From Pseudolysinimonas_A sp947085045 (GTDB lineage Bacteria; Actinomycetota; Actinomycetes; Actinomycetales; Microbacteriaceae), in the NCBI GenBank assembly GCA_947085045.1, contig CAMTUU010000005.1:124001-188000 (forward strand): a DNA stretch of 64,000 nucleotides, read 5' to 3'. The notes below the pieces were generated by a model that worked only from the letters and a program-made list of their open reading frames with translations, made no database searches and was not told where the DNA came from. This document shows positions 24,451 to 35,055 of this stretch, piece after piece (the first letter of the stretch is position 1; the number at the start of each line of letters is the position of its first letter). The position numbers and the translations under genes were made by a program.

Positions 24451-25815
24451 TCAGCCCGCGTTCCAGGCCTCCGCGAACGCCTCGAGCGGCTCGGGCCGCG
24501 AGTAGGTGTCCGACCCGAGCGACGCCACCCCGTCGCTGATGAGCACGTAGCCCTGCATGTAGTACACGTAGGTGTCGCGGGTGGTCCAGATCGGATTCGA
24601 CCGCAGCGCGACCGCGTTGGCCGCCATGTCGGGGTCGGACCCGGGCGCCGAGTAGAGGTCGATCCGCACCGAGGCGGGGTCGATCGTGACCTGGTAGAAC
24701 GCCGGATCGAGCGGGAAGAGCGCTTCGGCCTCGGCGACGAGCGATCCGAGCTGGTCGAGGGTGCCGAGCGCGGTGACCGACTCCCCGCCAACGGGACCCG
24801 CGACGGTGCCCTGGAGCGAGATCGAGCTCAGACGCGCGGCGAGTGGCGAGGCCGTCAGGAGGGCGAGCAGCTCGCCCGCGGAGGCATCCTCGTCGGCCCG
24901 CAGCTCGAGCGTGCCGTCGGCGGCGAGCACGTACCGCACCACCGGGGCGCCCGGCTGCTCGAACGCCGCCATCACCGGGAACAGCGCCGCGTCGCCCGGC
25001 GTCACCTGGATCTCGTAGTACCCCGGGTCCCACTCGGTGAGGGTGATCGTCGGCACGGGGTCGCCGGAGCCCGCCTGCGACGCCGCCCACGCGACGGCCG
25101 CGACGGTGAGGTCGGTCTCGCCCGTGTACTGCAGCAGGTAGTCGCCGCAGGCATCCACCGTTCCCTGCGCGATCGCGTCGTCCGCGGCGGTGACCAGCAC
25201 GCGCGACCACGCCTCGGCCGAGGGCTCGCAGGCCTCGCCGTCGAGGATCTGTAACGCCCCGGAGTCGTGTTCGCCCGGCCCCGAGTCGTCTCCGCGGCGG
25301 TCGTCGATCTCCTCCTGCGCGGTGCGGAAGCCCTCGACCTCGACCGACGACCGGTAGCCCTGCAGCGCGTCCACGGTCTGCCGCAACGCCGGGCGCAGCA
25401 CGTGCACCCGCACGCCGTCGGCGCCCAGGGCGAGCGCGGAGGCGAGGTCGTCGAGCCGTCGCAGGTCGTCCCACTGCGCGCGGGCGGCCGCCGCGTCGCC
25501 CGCCACGACGAAGTCGACGTCGGCGATCCCGAGCCGGATCTCGACCTGCTGGTTGTCGCGCAGGTAACCGAGCACGCGCTCGACGAGCCCGTCGAGTCGG
25601 GCACCGTCGAGACCCTCCTCGAGTTCACCGCGCACGACGCCGGACGAGCCGAACATCGAGGTGCTGTCGAACACGATCGACGCCTCGGCGACCCCGTCCT
25701 GCCCGTTCAGCCAGGACTGTGCCGGCGAAACGTTGTTCTGGATGCAGGCCGTCAGCGTCGCAAGCGCGACGGCGACACCGAGGATGGCGGCGAGAGGCCG
25801 CGCTGCCCTGATCAT
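24451..25815 (-). CDS. Putative lipoprotein of unknown function
   Basis: The 454-residue protein has a lipoprotein signal peptide with lipobox LTAC (Cys about 24). The mature part alternates helices and strands, contains EVEGFRTAQEEID and acidic loops (DDRRGDDSGPGEHD), and ends in DTYVYYMQGYVLISDG. I recognise no named domain. It lies between ligA and mnmA without an evident functional link. TATATT six bases before the ATG suggests a leaderless message. Confidence 0.75.
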   Translation of the reverse strand: MIRAARPLAAILGVAVALATLTACIQNNVSPAQSWLNGQDGVAEASIVFDSTSMFGSSGVVRGELEEGLDGARLDGLVERVLGYLRDNQQVEIRLGIADVDFVVAGDAAAARAQWDDLRRLDDLASALALGADGVRVHVLRPALRQTVDALQGYRSSVEVEGFRTAQEEIDDRRGDDSGPGEHDSGALQILDGEACEPSAEAWSRVLVTAADDAIAQGTVDACGDYLLQYTGETDLTVAAVAWAASQAGSGDPVPTITLTEWDPGYYEIQVTPGDAALFPVMAAFEQPGAPVVRYVLAADGTLELRADEDASAGELLALLTASPLAARLSSISLQGTVAGPVGGESVTALGTLDQLGSLVAEAEALFPLDPAFYQVTIDPASVRIDLYSAPGSDPDMAANAVALRSNPIWTTRDTYVYYMQGYVLISDGVASLGSDTYSRPEPLEAFAEAWNAG

Positions 25816-25821
25816 GGCGCG

Positions 25822-25827
25822 AATATA
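25822..25827 (-). promoter_or_regulatory. TAnnnT promoter element of the lipoprotein gene
   Basis: TATATT on the minus strand ends six bases before ATG 25815. It is AT-rich against a very GC-rich background, which adds weight. Confidence 0.55.
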
Positions 25828-25835
25828 GCGGGGTT

Positions 25836-25878
25836 ACGGGTCTCGATACACCGTCGCGACACGCCGGCACTCACCCCG
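25836..25878 (-). repeat. REP-like palindromic element, copy 4 (contains the mnmA stop)
   Basis: ACGGGTCTCGATACACCG...CGGCACTCACCCCGC resembles copies 1-3. The mnmA stop codon (25871-25873) lies within it, as the gatA stop does in copy 3. Confidence 0.6.
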
Positions 25879-26986
25879 CGGCGGTGAGCACGGGGACGGC
25901 GGAGACGGTGCGGTCGATGGTGCACTGGCCGAGCACGCGCGTGCCGACGTAGATGACGGCGCTCTGGCCGGGGGCGACGCCGACGAGCGGCTCCCGCAGG
26001 GTCACGACCAGCTCTCCGTCGACGACGCGCGCGGTGGCGGGCACCGGGTCGCCGTGCGCCCGCACCTGCACCTCGCAGTCGAACGGTTTCGCAAGGTCGG
26101 CGGGCGGCATCCCGGCCCAGGAGATGCGGGAGCCCGCCAGTTCCGCGATGGCGAGGGCTTCGCGCGGCCCGACGACGACCTCGTTGGTCTTCGGGCGGAT
26201 CTCGAGCACGTACCGCGGCTTGCCGTCGGCGGCGGGGTAGCCGATGTCCAACCCGCGACGCTGTCCGACGGTGAACGCGAGCGCGCCCGGGTGGGTGCCG
26301 ACGCGCTGGCCGGAGCGGTCGAGGATCGCCCCCTCCTCGAGGTCGACGCGCGAGGCCAGCCAGCCCCGGGTGTCGCCGTCGGGGATGAAGCAGATGTCGT
26401 GCGAGTCGGGCTTCTGCGCGACGGTCAGCCCGCGGGCGGCGGCCTCGGCGCGGATGAGGTCCTTCGACGGGGTGTCGCCGAGCGGGAACATCGCGTGCTC
26501 GAGCTGCGACGCGGTGAGCACGCCGAGCACGTAGGACTGATCCTTCGCCCAGGTCGCCGCGCGATGCAGCTCGGGGTTGCCGTCGGCATCCCGCACGACC
26601 GACGCGTAGTGCCCGGTCGCAACCGCGTCGAAGCCGAGCGCGAGGGCCTTCTCCATGAGCGCCGCGAACTTGATCTTCTCATTGCAGCGCAGGCACGGGT
26701 TCGGGGTGCGACCGGCGGCGTACTCGGCGACGAAGTCGTCCACGACGTCCTCGGCGAAACGCTCGCTGAAGTCCCACACGTAGAACGGCATGCCGAGCAG
26801 GTTCGCGGCGCGGCGAGCATCCATCGAGTCCTCGATCGTGCAGCAGCCGCGGGATCCGGTGCGCAGGGTGCCGCGCTGCCGGGAGAGCGCGAGGTGCACC
26901 CCGACGACCTCGTGCCCGGCGTCGACGGCGCGCGCGGCCGCGACGGCGCTGTCGACGCCACCGCTCATCGCTGCGAGAACCTTCAC
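25871..26986 (-). CDS. mnmA: tRNA-specific 2-thiouridylase MnmA
   Basis: The 371-residue protein has the PP-loop MSGGVDSAV (7-15), the catalytic cysteine in RTPNPCLRCNEKIKF (C98) and the second cysteine in DSHDICFIPDGD (C199), plus QPVVGERRGLDIG-like FTVGQRRGLDIG. It installs the 2-thio group on the wobble uridine of Glu, Gln and Lys tRNAs using persulfide sulfur. GTG 26986 is taken as start (VKVLAAMSGG), preceded by TGAAGGG. The cysteine desulfurase gene ends 16 bases upstream on the same strand and is the likely sulfur donor. The stop falls in a REP-like repeat. Confidence 0.95.
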   Translation of the reverse strand: MKVLAAMSGGVDSAVAAARAVDAGHEVVGVHLALSRQRGTLRTGSRGCCTIEDSMDARRAANLLGMPFYVWDFSERFAEDVVDDFVAEYAAGRTPNPCLRCNEKIKFAALMEKALALGFDAVATGHYASVVRDADGNPELHRAATWAKDQSYVLGVLTASQLEHAMFPLGDTPSKDLIRAEAAARGLTVAQKPDSHDICFIPDGDTRGWLASRVDLEEGAILDRSGQRVGTHPGALAFTVGQRRGLDIGYPAADGKPRYVLEIRPKTNEVVVGPREALAIAELAGSRISWAGMPPADLAKPFDCEVQVRAHGDPVPATARVVDGELVVTLREPLVGVAPGQSAVIYVGTRVLGQCTIDRTVSAVPVLTAAG

Positions 26987-27002
26987 CCCTTCAGGGTAGC
27001 TG

Positions 27003-28145
27003 TCAGGATGCCGCGCGCGCCCGCTCCAGCACGCCCGGCAGCAGCGCGAGCAGGGCGTCGATCGCGGCGGAGGTCGTGTCCACGCCGAGGGTGAAGCGCA
27101 GCGCCCCGCGGGCCTCGTCGGCCGGGACCCCCATCGCGAGTAGCACGTGCGACACCTCGGCGACGCCGGCCTGACAGGCCGACCCGGTCGACACCGAGAA
27201 GCCCGCGCGGTCGAGGAGGTAGAGCAGGGCGTCGCCATCGGTTCCGGCGAAGGTCGCGTGCACGTTGCCGGGCAGCCGGTCGGCGCGCGATCCCCGCACC
27301 GTGACACCGGGCAGCGCGAGCAGCCCGTCGAGCAACCGGTCGCGCAGCGCGGCGAGCGCGCTGTGGTCGGGGGTGAGCAGCCCGACGGCCGCGGCGAAGG
27401 CGGCGGCGCCCGCGGCATCCTGAGTGCCGGAGCGGGCGCGCTGCTGGTCGCCGCCGTGCAGCAGCGGCTCGACGGTCGCCGTGCGGGAGACGACGAGGGC
27501 ACCGACGCCGACCGGTCCACCGATCTTGTGCGCCGAGACCGAGAGCAGGTCGACCCCCAGCTCGTGCACATCCAGCGGCACCGAGCCGTAGGCGGCGATC
27601 GCGTCGAGGTGCACCGGCACGCCGGCGGCGTGAGCCAGCCGCACGATCTCGTCGACGGGCTGGAGAGTGCCGACCTCGTTGTTCGCCCACAGGACCGTCA
27701 CGAGCGCGATGTCGTCGGGATCTTCGAGGGCCCGAGCCAGCGCGGTGAGTGACAGGCGGCCGTCGGCATCCACGTCGACGAAGTCGATCACTGCGCCCTC
27801 GTGGCGCTCGAGCCAGGCGACCGAGTCGAGCGTCGCGTGGTGCTCGGCGCGCGTGGTGAGGATGCGGCGGCGCGGAGCCCGCGCCCAGAAGGTGCCCTTG
27901 ATCGCGAGGTTGACCGCCTCCGTGCCGCCGCCGGTGAGGACGACCTCGACCGCGTCGGCGCCGAGCGAGGCGGCGATGCGTTCCCGCGAGGTCTCGAGCA
28001 GGTCGCGAGCCGCCTGCCCGTGACCGTGGATCGACGACGGGTTGCCGATCAGCCCGAGCGCGTCGAGGTAGACCTCGCGCACCGCGGCCGGCATCGGCAT
28101 CGTCGCGGCGTAGTCGAAGTACGTCGACGGGTCCGCGGTGTCCAT
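27003..28145 (-). CDS. Cysteine desulfurase (NifS/IscS family)
   Basis: The 380-residue PLP enzyme has the Schiff-base lysine in LLSVSAHKIGG (K207), the persulfide-forming cysteine in STGSACQAGVAE (C324), the HHA motif (102-104) and GGTEAVNLAIKG. It removes sulfur from cysteine, most likely for MnmA just downstream. One oddity: the usual DAxQ motif that stacks on PLP reads DAIAAYG (181-187), with alanine where IscS has glutamine. The start is supported by TAAGGT six bases upstream; the gene diverges from glgX with only 33 bp between start codons. Confidence 0.93.
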   Translation of the reverse strand: MDTADPSTYFDYAATMPMPAAVREVYLDALGLIGNPSSIHGHGQAARDLLETSRERIAASLGADAVEVVLTGGGTEAVNLAIKGTFWARAPRRRILTTRAEHHATLDSVAWLERHEGAVIDFVDVDADGRLSLTALARALEDPDDIALVTVLWANNEVGTLQPVDEIVRLAHAAGVPVHLDAIAAYGSVPLDVHELGVDLLSVSAHKIGGPVGVGALVVSRTATVEPLLHGGDQQRARSGTQDAAGAAAFAAAVGLLTPDHSALAALRDRLLDGLLALPGVTVRGSRADRLPGNVHATFAGTDGDALLYLLDRAGFSVSTGSACQAGVAEVSHVLLAMGVPADEARGALRFTLGVDTTSAAIDALLALLPGVLERARAAS

Positions 28146-28151
28146 GCGTTC

Positions 28152-28171
28152 ACCTTAGGAACCCATACGCT
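28152..28171. promoter_or_regulatory. Interleaved divergent promoters, cysteine desulfurase / glgX
   Basis: TAAGGT on the minus strand (28157-28152) is six bases before ATG 28145, and TACGCT on the plus strand (28166-28171) is seven bases before ATG 28179. With 33 bp between start codons, each -35 region overlaps the opposite start codon. Confidence 0.6.
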
Positions 28172-28178
28172 GGAACGC

Positions 28179-30278
<2,100 letters not shown>

Positions 30279-30288
30279 GGTTTCTCTC

Positions 30289-30492
30289 ATGTCCGACGCG
30301 TGGCCGCCCGCGGGGTGGTTCCCCGATCCGGAGGTGCCGACCGACCTCCGTTCCTGGGATGGGACGGCGTGGAGCGGCAACCGGCGGCAGGCGGACCTGT
30401 TCGCTGTACCCGAGGCCCTGCAGCACGTGTCCTCGTCCTTCCGAGCCGTCCGGCTCTCGACTCTCCCGAGGTTGTCAGCATGTCCGATATGA
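30289..30492 (+). CDS. Lone DUF2510-domain small protein
   Basis: The 67-residue ORF begins WPPAGWFPDPEVPTDLRSWDGTAW, matching the DUF2510 motif (AGWYPDP...RWWDG..W) normally found at the N-terminus of actinobacterial membrane proteins. The rest (FAVPEALQHVSSSFRAVRL) has no further domain. It overlaps the next gene, which also starts with a DUF2510 domain, by 13 bases. It may be a real small gene or the remnant of a duplicated DUF2510 gene that lost its membrane part. Confidence 0.5.
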   Translation: MSDAWPPAGWFPDPEVPTDLRSWDGTAWSGNRRQADLFAVPEALQHVSSSFRAVRLSTLPRLSACPI

Positions 30493-30971
30493 CCCCACCA
30501 CAGGCCGGCTGGTACGCGGATCCGGAGAACGCCGCGGGCGAACGCTGGTGGAACGGCTCCGGCTGGTCGGACCACAAGCGCGACTCGACGACGGGATCGG
30601 TGCCCGCAGCCCCGGAGGTCGCGGCGGTGCCGCCGGTCGTCGCGCCCGCCGCCGCCCCGGGGTCGCCGTACGCCCCGGTTCCCTACGGTGCGGCAATGCC
30701 GCGCTCGACCACCGACGGTCTCGCGGTCGCGGGCCTCATCCTCTCGGCGGGTGGGTGGATCGTGCTCGGCGTGATCGCGTCCATCGCCGGCATCATCCTG
30801 TCGGCCTTCGGACTCGCCCGCGCCCGTCAGGCGGAGGCCGCCGGACAGCCCAACAGCGGGCGCGGCATCGCGATGGCCGGCCTCGTGATCGGCATCATCG
30901 TGCTGGTGCTGGGACTTCTCTTCATCGTGCTCTACGTCGTGTTGCTGATGTCGTCGGGGTTCGCCTCCTGA
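30480..30971 (+). CDS. DUF2510-DUF4190 membrane protein
   Basis: The 163-residue protein starts with DUF2510 (PPQAGWYADPENAAGERWWNG), followed by an Ala/Pro-rich linker (about 45-80) and a DUF4190-type pair of membrane helices: GLAVAGLILSAGGWIVLGVIA, then FGLARARQAEAAGQPNSGRG and MAGLVIGIIVLVLGLLFIVL. It is a common actinobacterial architecture of unknown function. The stop overlaps the apparent CTG start of the following YbaK gene (CTGA). Confidence 0.85.
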   Translation: MSDMTPPQAGWYADPENAAGERWWNGSGWSDHKRDSTTGSVPAAPEVAAVPPVVAPAAAPGSPYAPVPYGAAMPRSTTDGLAVAGLILSAGGWIVLGVIASIAGIILSAFGLARARQAEAAGQPNSGRGIAMAGLVIGIIVLVLGLLFIVLYVVLLMSSGFAS

Positions 30972-31435
30972 GCACTCCCGCGACCGTCGCGCTGCGCGGC
31001 GCCGGCATCCCGTTCGCCGAGCGCTCCTACGCGCACAACCCCGCCGTCACCGACTTCGGGCGCGAGGCCGCCGAGGCGCTCGGCGTCGAGGCGGAGCGGG
31101 TGTTCAAGACCCTGCTCGCGGAGGTCGACGGCCGCCTCGTCGTCGGCATCGTGCCGGTGACCGGCAAGCTCGACCTCAAGGCCCTCGCGGCGGCGGTGGG
31201 CGGCAAGAGAGCGGTCATGGCGGATCCCGCGGTCGCCGAACGCCGCACGGGCTACGTCGTCGGCGGCATCTCGCCGATCGGGCAGAAGAGCGCGCATCCG
31301 ACGGTGCTCGATGAAACCGCCGAACTCTGGGACACCGTGCTCGTCAGCGGCGGCCGGCGCGGGCTCGACCTCGAACTCGCGCCCGCCGACCTGGTGCGCG
31401 CGACGAACGCGACGGTCGCCGACATCGCGCACTGA
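30968..31435 (+). CDS. Cys-tRNA(Pro) deacylase-like YbaK/EbsC protein (probable CTG start)
   Basis: The protein (about 155 residues) has the YbaK core: TPATVALRGAGIPFAERSY, EAAEALGVEAERVFKTLLAE, VVGIVPVTGKLDLKALAAAVGGKRA with the active-site lysine, TGYVVGGISPIGQK and VLVSGGRRGLDLELAP. Likely substrate is Cys-tRNA(Pro). No ATG/GTG/TTG occurs in frame near the conserved N-terminus. CTG 30968 overlaps the previous TGA exactly as ATGA overlaps do elsewhere, and is followed by STPATVAL, the normal family beginning. A rare CTG start with coupling to the upstream gene is therefore inferred. Confidence 0.8.
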   Translation: MSTPATVALRGAGIPFAERSYAHNPAVTDFGREAAEALGVEAERVFKTLLAEVDGRLVVGIVPVTGKLDLKALAAAVGGKRAVMADPAVAERRTGYVVGGISPIGQKSAHPTVLDETAELWDTVLVSGGRRGLDLELAPADLVRATNATVADIAH

Positions 31436-31465
31436 GCGGACTGGCCCGCTGAGCGGACTGGCCCG
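31432..31465 (+). repeat. 17-bp direct repeat at the end of the YbaK gene
   Basis: CTGAGCGGACTGGCCCG occurs twice in tandem (31432-31448, 31449-31465), beginning at the stop codon, with a third partial unit CTGAACG. It looks like a small slippage duplication in the convergent gap. Confidence 0.8.
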
Positions 31466-31475
31466 CTGAACGCAC

Positions 31476-32144
31476 CTAACCGACCGTGATGCCCTCGGGG
31501 AGGCCGCCACTCGTGACCCACAGCGCGTTCAGCTCGTCGATCAGCACCTGCACGTCGGTCGCGACGTTCTCGGTCGGGACCGGCTGGTCGAGCCGCACCA
31601 GCACGGTCTGCACCGTGGGCTCCTCGACCGGGGCGTCGGTCGCGGCCGGGTCGGGGGTTGCGGCCGGGTCGGGGGCCTCCGCGACACTCGTGACGCCGGT
31701 GACCTCGAACTGCACCCGAAGGATCTGCGCCGGCGTCGTGGTCAGCGTCTCCCAGTCGGCGAGGCTCGCGAAGAACGCGGCCTGCTGATCGAAGGTGTCC
31801 GCCGCGACGGCGCCCCCGGTCCACTTGGCGTAGCTGTAGACCTTCCAGGGCGCGGCGCCGCCGAAGTCGCGCTCCGCGGCGTCGATCACGACGACGAGTT
31901 CGACGTCGCCGCCGAGCACGTGGCTTGCGACCGCCTGGGTCTTCAGCGCGAGGATCGCCGTCTGCGCGTCGGCGGCGACGATGTCGTCGTCGAGGGTCGC
32001 CTTGACCCGCTCGGCGTCGACGTCGACCGCGGCGACCCCGGGAATCGCGGCGAGCGTGCCCTCGAGGTCCGCGTCGGGCGAGGCCTGGCAGCCCGCGAGC
32101 AGCAGGATGGCCAGAACGCCGGGGATGAGAAGGCGGCTGCGCAT
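31476..32144 (-). CDS. Putative lipoprotein
   Basis: The 222-residue protein has a lipoprotein signal peptide with lipobox LLAGC (Cys about 19), then a beta-alpha domain (IPGVAAVDVDAERVKATLDDD, VLGGDVELVVVIDAAERDF) and an Ala/Asp/Pro-rich low-complexity stretch (APDPAATPDPAATDAP) before the C-terminal strand-rich region. No family recognised. TAGGCT seven bases before the ATG supports the start. Confidence 0.7.
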   Translation of the reverse strand: MRSRLLIPGVLAILLLAGCQASPDADLEGTLAAIPGVAAVDVDAERVKATLDDDIVAADAQTAILALKTQAVASHVLGGDVELVVVIDAAERDFGGAAPWKVYSYAKWTGGAVAADTFDQQAAFFASLADWETLTTTPAQILRVQFEVTGVTSVAEAPDPAATPDPAATDAPVEEPTVQTVLVRLDQPVPTENVATDVQVLIDELNALWVTSGGLPEGITVG

Positions 32145-32151
32145 GGATTCG

Positions 32152-32157
32152 AGCCTA
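32152..32157 (-). promoter_or_regulatory. TAnnnT promoter element of the 32144 lipoprotein
   Basis: TAGGCT on the minus strand ends seven bases before ATG 32144. Confidence 0.5.
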
Positions 32158-32195
32158 GTTCAGCGCCCCGCCCGCCGACGCGCACCCGCCGACGC

Positions 32196-34766
32196 TCAGC
32201 CCGCCGTGGCCAGCAGCCCGAGCTCGGCCGGGGTGGCGAGCAGCGCGTGGTTGGGCACGACCCGCACGGTGTAGCCGAACGCGCCGGTCAGGTCGAGTTC
32301 GACGGTGCCGTGGAAGGTCGCGGGCGAGCCGAGGTCGTGCGACTCGAGGTCGAGCCGCAGCCGGCGGATGCCGGTCAGCACGTCGCCATCCCGGGCGTGG
32401 CCGTAGACCAGTTCGACCTTGACGTCGTCGGGCACGAGGTCGCCCAGTTCGACGTAGGCCCGCACGCTGAGGTTCTCGCCGAGCTGCGGAGTCGCATCCA
32501 CTCCCCCGGATTCGACGTGGGCGACGTGCACGTCGGGCCAGGCCTTCTCGACCTTCGCCGTCCAGGCGGCGAGGTCGCGGGCGGGCCGGAACGACGACGC
32601 CGAGATCGCGCGGCAGGCGAGCGCCGCGGGCGTGTACAGCTCGGCGACGTACTGCCTCACCATGCGGTCGGCCGACAGCTCCGGCGACAGCGTGGCGAGC
32701 GTGTGGCGCATGTCGGCGACCCACTTGCCCGGGATGCCGCCCTCTCGCCCGTCGTAGAACCGCGGGGTGATCTGGTGCTCGAGTAGGTCGTAGAGCGACT
32801 CGGCTTCGAGCGCGTCGCGCTCCGCACCGTCGCCCGCGGAGTCGGCGGACGGGATCGCCCAGCCGTTGCGGTCGTCGTAATACTCGTTCCACCAGCCGTC
32901 GAGGATGGAGAGGTTGAGCGCCCCGCCCATCGCGGCCTTCATCCCGGAGGTGCCGCACGCCTCGAGCGGGCGCAGCGGGTTGTTGAGCCAGATGTCGCAG
33001 CCCGGGTAGAGGCGCTTCGCCATGCCGATGTCGTAGTTGGGCAGGAAGACGATGCGCTGCCGCACGTCGGGGCTCTGCGAGAACTCGACCAGCGTCTGGA
33101 TGAGGCGCTTGCCCTCGTCGTCGGCGGGGTGCGACTTGCCGGCGATGACCAATTGGATGGGCCGCTCCGGGTGGGTGAGCAGCGCGCGCAGCCGTTCGGG
33201 GTCGTGCAGCATCAGCGTCAGCCGCTTGTAGGTCGGCACCCGCCGAGCGAAGCCGATCGTCAGCACGTCGGGATCGAGCAGGTCGCGGAACCAGGCGGGA
33301 TCGGCGATTCCGGGGTTCTCCTCGGCCCAGGCGGCCGACATCCGCTGCCGGGCGTCGCGCACGAGCTGCTCGCGCATCCGCCGCTTGAGCGTCCACAGGT
33401 CGTCGTCGGTGACGACGTCCGATGCCCAGTCGGCCTGGGTCGTGTCAGCGGTGCCGAGCTTCGCGGCGGCGAGCGCCTTCACCTCGGGATCGGTCCAGGT
33501 GGGGGCGTGCACGCCGTTGGTGACGGAGCTGATCGGCACGTCCTCGGCGTCGAAGCCGGGCCACAGGGAGTTGAACATCCCGCGGCTCACCTCGCCGTGC
33601 AGTTTCGAGACGCCGTTGGCGCGCTGGGCGAGGCGTAGCCCCATCACGGCCATGTTGAACGACGGCGGCGGGTCATCGAGGCTGCCGCCCTCGTCATCCG
33701 GCTCGACGCCGAGGGCGAGCACGTCGGCGACGTCGACACCGGGCAGCAGGTCGGTCGCGAAGTAACGCTCGACCAGTGCGGCGTCGAACCGGTCGATGCC
33801 GGCCGGCACCGGCGTGTGGGTGGTGAAGACCGTGCCGGCGCGCACGACGCGCGACGCCTGGTCGAAGGTGAGTCCTTCGCCGATCAGGTCGGCGGCGCGC
33901 TCCAGACCGAGGAAGCCGGCGTGGCCCTCGTTGCTGTGGAACACTTCGGGTTCCGCCAGCCCAGCCAGAGCGGAGTACAGCTTCACGGCGCGGGTGCCGC
34001 CGATGCCGAGCAGCAGCTCCTGCAGCAGCCGGTGCTCGCCGCCGCCGCCGTAGAGACGGTCGGTGACCCCGCGCAGCCCCTCCTCGTTCTCGGGGATGTC
34101 GGTGTCGAGCAACAGCAGCGGCACGCGGCCGACGTCGAGGCGCCAGATGCGGGCGGTCAGGGCACGGCCCTCCGGCAGCGCGAGCACGACGATCGCGGCG
34201 GAGCCGTCTGGGTTGCGCAGCACCCGCATCGGAAGCCCGTCGGGGTCGACGACCGGGTAGCTCTCCTCTTGCCAGCCCTCGCGCGAGATCGCCTGACGGA
34301 AGTACCCGGCGCGGTAGAACAAGCCCACGCCGATGATCGGCACGCCGAGGTCGGAGGCGCTCTTCAGGTGGTCGCCGGCCAGGATGCCGAGGCCGCCGGA
34401 GTACTGCGGCAGGGCGGCCGCGATGCCGAACTCGGGCGAGAAGTAGGCGATGCTGTGCGGCGCCTCGGGTCCGAGCGACTGATACCAGCGGGGCTCGGCA
34501 AGGTAGGCGCGGAGGTCGTCGCGCAGCGCGTCGGCCCGGGACACGAACGCCGCATCGGACGCGAGTTCCGCGAGGCGCTCGGGCGACACCTCGCCGAGCA
34601 GCCCCACCGGGTCGGCCTCGGCATCCCAGGACGCCTCGTCGACCTCTCGGAACAGGTCGATCGTCGGCTGATGCCATGACCAGCGCAGGTTGGCGGCGAG
34701 CTCGTCGAGCGCCGCGAGGGTGTCGGGGAGCACGGGGCGGACGGTGAATCGTCGGATGGCCTTCAC
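32196..34766 (-). CDS. glgP: Alpha-glucan phosphorylase (DUF3417-phosphorylase type)
   Basis: The 856-residue protein starts with a DUF3417 region (ELAANLRWSWHQPTIDLF) and continues with the TIGR02094-type glucan phosphorylase: YFSPEFGIAAALPQYSGGLG, VFHSNEGHAGFLGLERA, FTTHTPVPAGIDRF, SVTNGVHAPTW, and the PLP-binding lysine in GTSGMKAAMGGALNLSILDG. It releases glucose-1-phosphate from alpha-1,4-glucan. The GTG start has TAGGCT eight bases upstream. It diverges from glgE, the two sharing a 289-bp promoter region. Confidence 0.95.
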   Translation of the reverse strand: MKAIRRFTVRPVLPDTLAALDELAANLRWSWHQPTIDLFREVDEASWDAEADPVGLLGEVSPERLAELASDAAFVSRADALRDDLRAYLAEPRWYQSLGPEAPHSIAYFSPEFGIAAALPQYSGGLGILAGDHLKSASDLGVPIIGVGLFYRAGYFRQAISREGWQEESYPVVDPDGLPMRVLRNPDGSAAIVVLALPEGRALTARIWRLDVGRVPLLLLDTDIPENEEGLRGVTDRLYGGGGEHRLLQELLLGIGGTRAVKLYSALAGLAEPEVFHSNEGHAGFLGLERAADLIGEGLTFDQASRVVRAGTVFTTHTPVPAGIDRFDAALVERYFATDLLPGVDVADVLALGVEPDDEGGSLDDPPPSFNMAVMGLRLAQRANGVSKLHGEVSRGMFNSLWPGFDAEDVPISSVTNGVHAPTWTDPEVKALAAAKLGTADTTQADWASDVVTDDDLWTLKRRMREQLVRDARQRMSAAWAEENPGIADPAWFRDLLDPDVLTIGFARRVPTYKRLTLMLHDPERLRALLTHPERPIQLVIAGKSHPADDEGKRLIQTLVEFSQSPDVRQRIVFLPNYDIGMAKRLYPGCDIWLNNPLRPLEACGTSGMKAAMGGALNLSILDGWWNEYYDDRNGWAIPSADSAGDGAERDALEAESLYDLLEHQITPRFYDGREGGIPGKWVADMRHTLATLSPELSADRMVRQYVAELYTPAALACRAISASSFRPARDLAAWTAKVEKAWPDVHVAHVESGGVDATPQLGENLSVRAYVELGDLVPDDVKVELVYGHARDGDVLTGIRRLRLDLESHDLGSPATFHGTVELDLTGAFGYTVRVVPNHALLATPAELGLLATAG

Positions 34767-34774
34767 GAGGAGCG

Positions 34775-34780
34775 AGCCTA
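34775..34780 (-). promoter_or_regulatory. TAnnnT promoter element, leaderless glgP
   Basis: TAGGCT on the minus strand ends eight bases before GTG 34766; no ribosome-binding site precedes the start. Confidence 0.45.
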
Positions 34781-35043
34781 CGTCGGTGGGATTACCGGTT
34801 CGTTACGGGGGCCACGTGCGCGGATCGCAGGGCGGGAGTCCCCCGACTCCGCCCCGCGAGCGCGCCCTCCGGATGCCATCGGCTCGCGACCCGCTCGCTG
34901 CCCGTGATGGCAGCCGTGTGACTCGTCGACGGTTCCGTCGCCGGTCACCCCTCGTCCATGGCTGGTCCACGGCTCGTCCGCCGCGGCGCTTAGCCGTGAG
35001 CGACCGCCCTGGCAACCTCCTCGGAAGGTCCGAGGCGACGCAC

Positions 35044-35049
35044 TACGGT
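35044..35049 (+). promoter_or_regulatory. TAnnnT promoter element, leaderless glgE
   Basis: TACGGT ends six bases before ATG 35056. This placement favours the 35056 start over upstream in-frame codons. Confidence 0.5.
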
Positions 35050-35055
35050 CGGAAC

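Noticed and set aside
34690..35055. N-terminal extension of GlgE
   Set aside because: In-frame but arginine/proline-rich, runs over the glgP promoter, and the leaderless element points to 35056.
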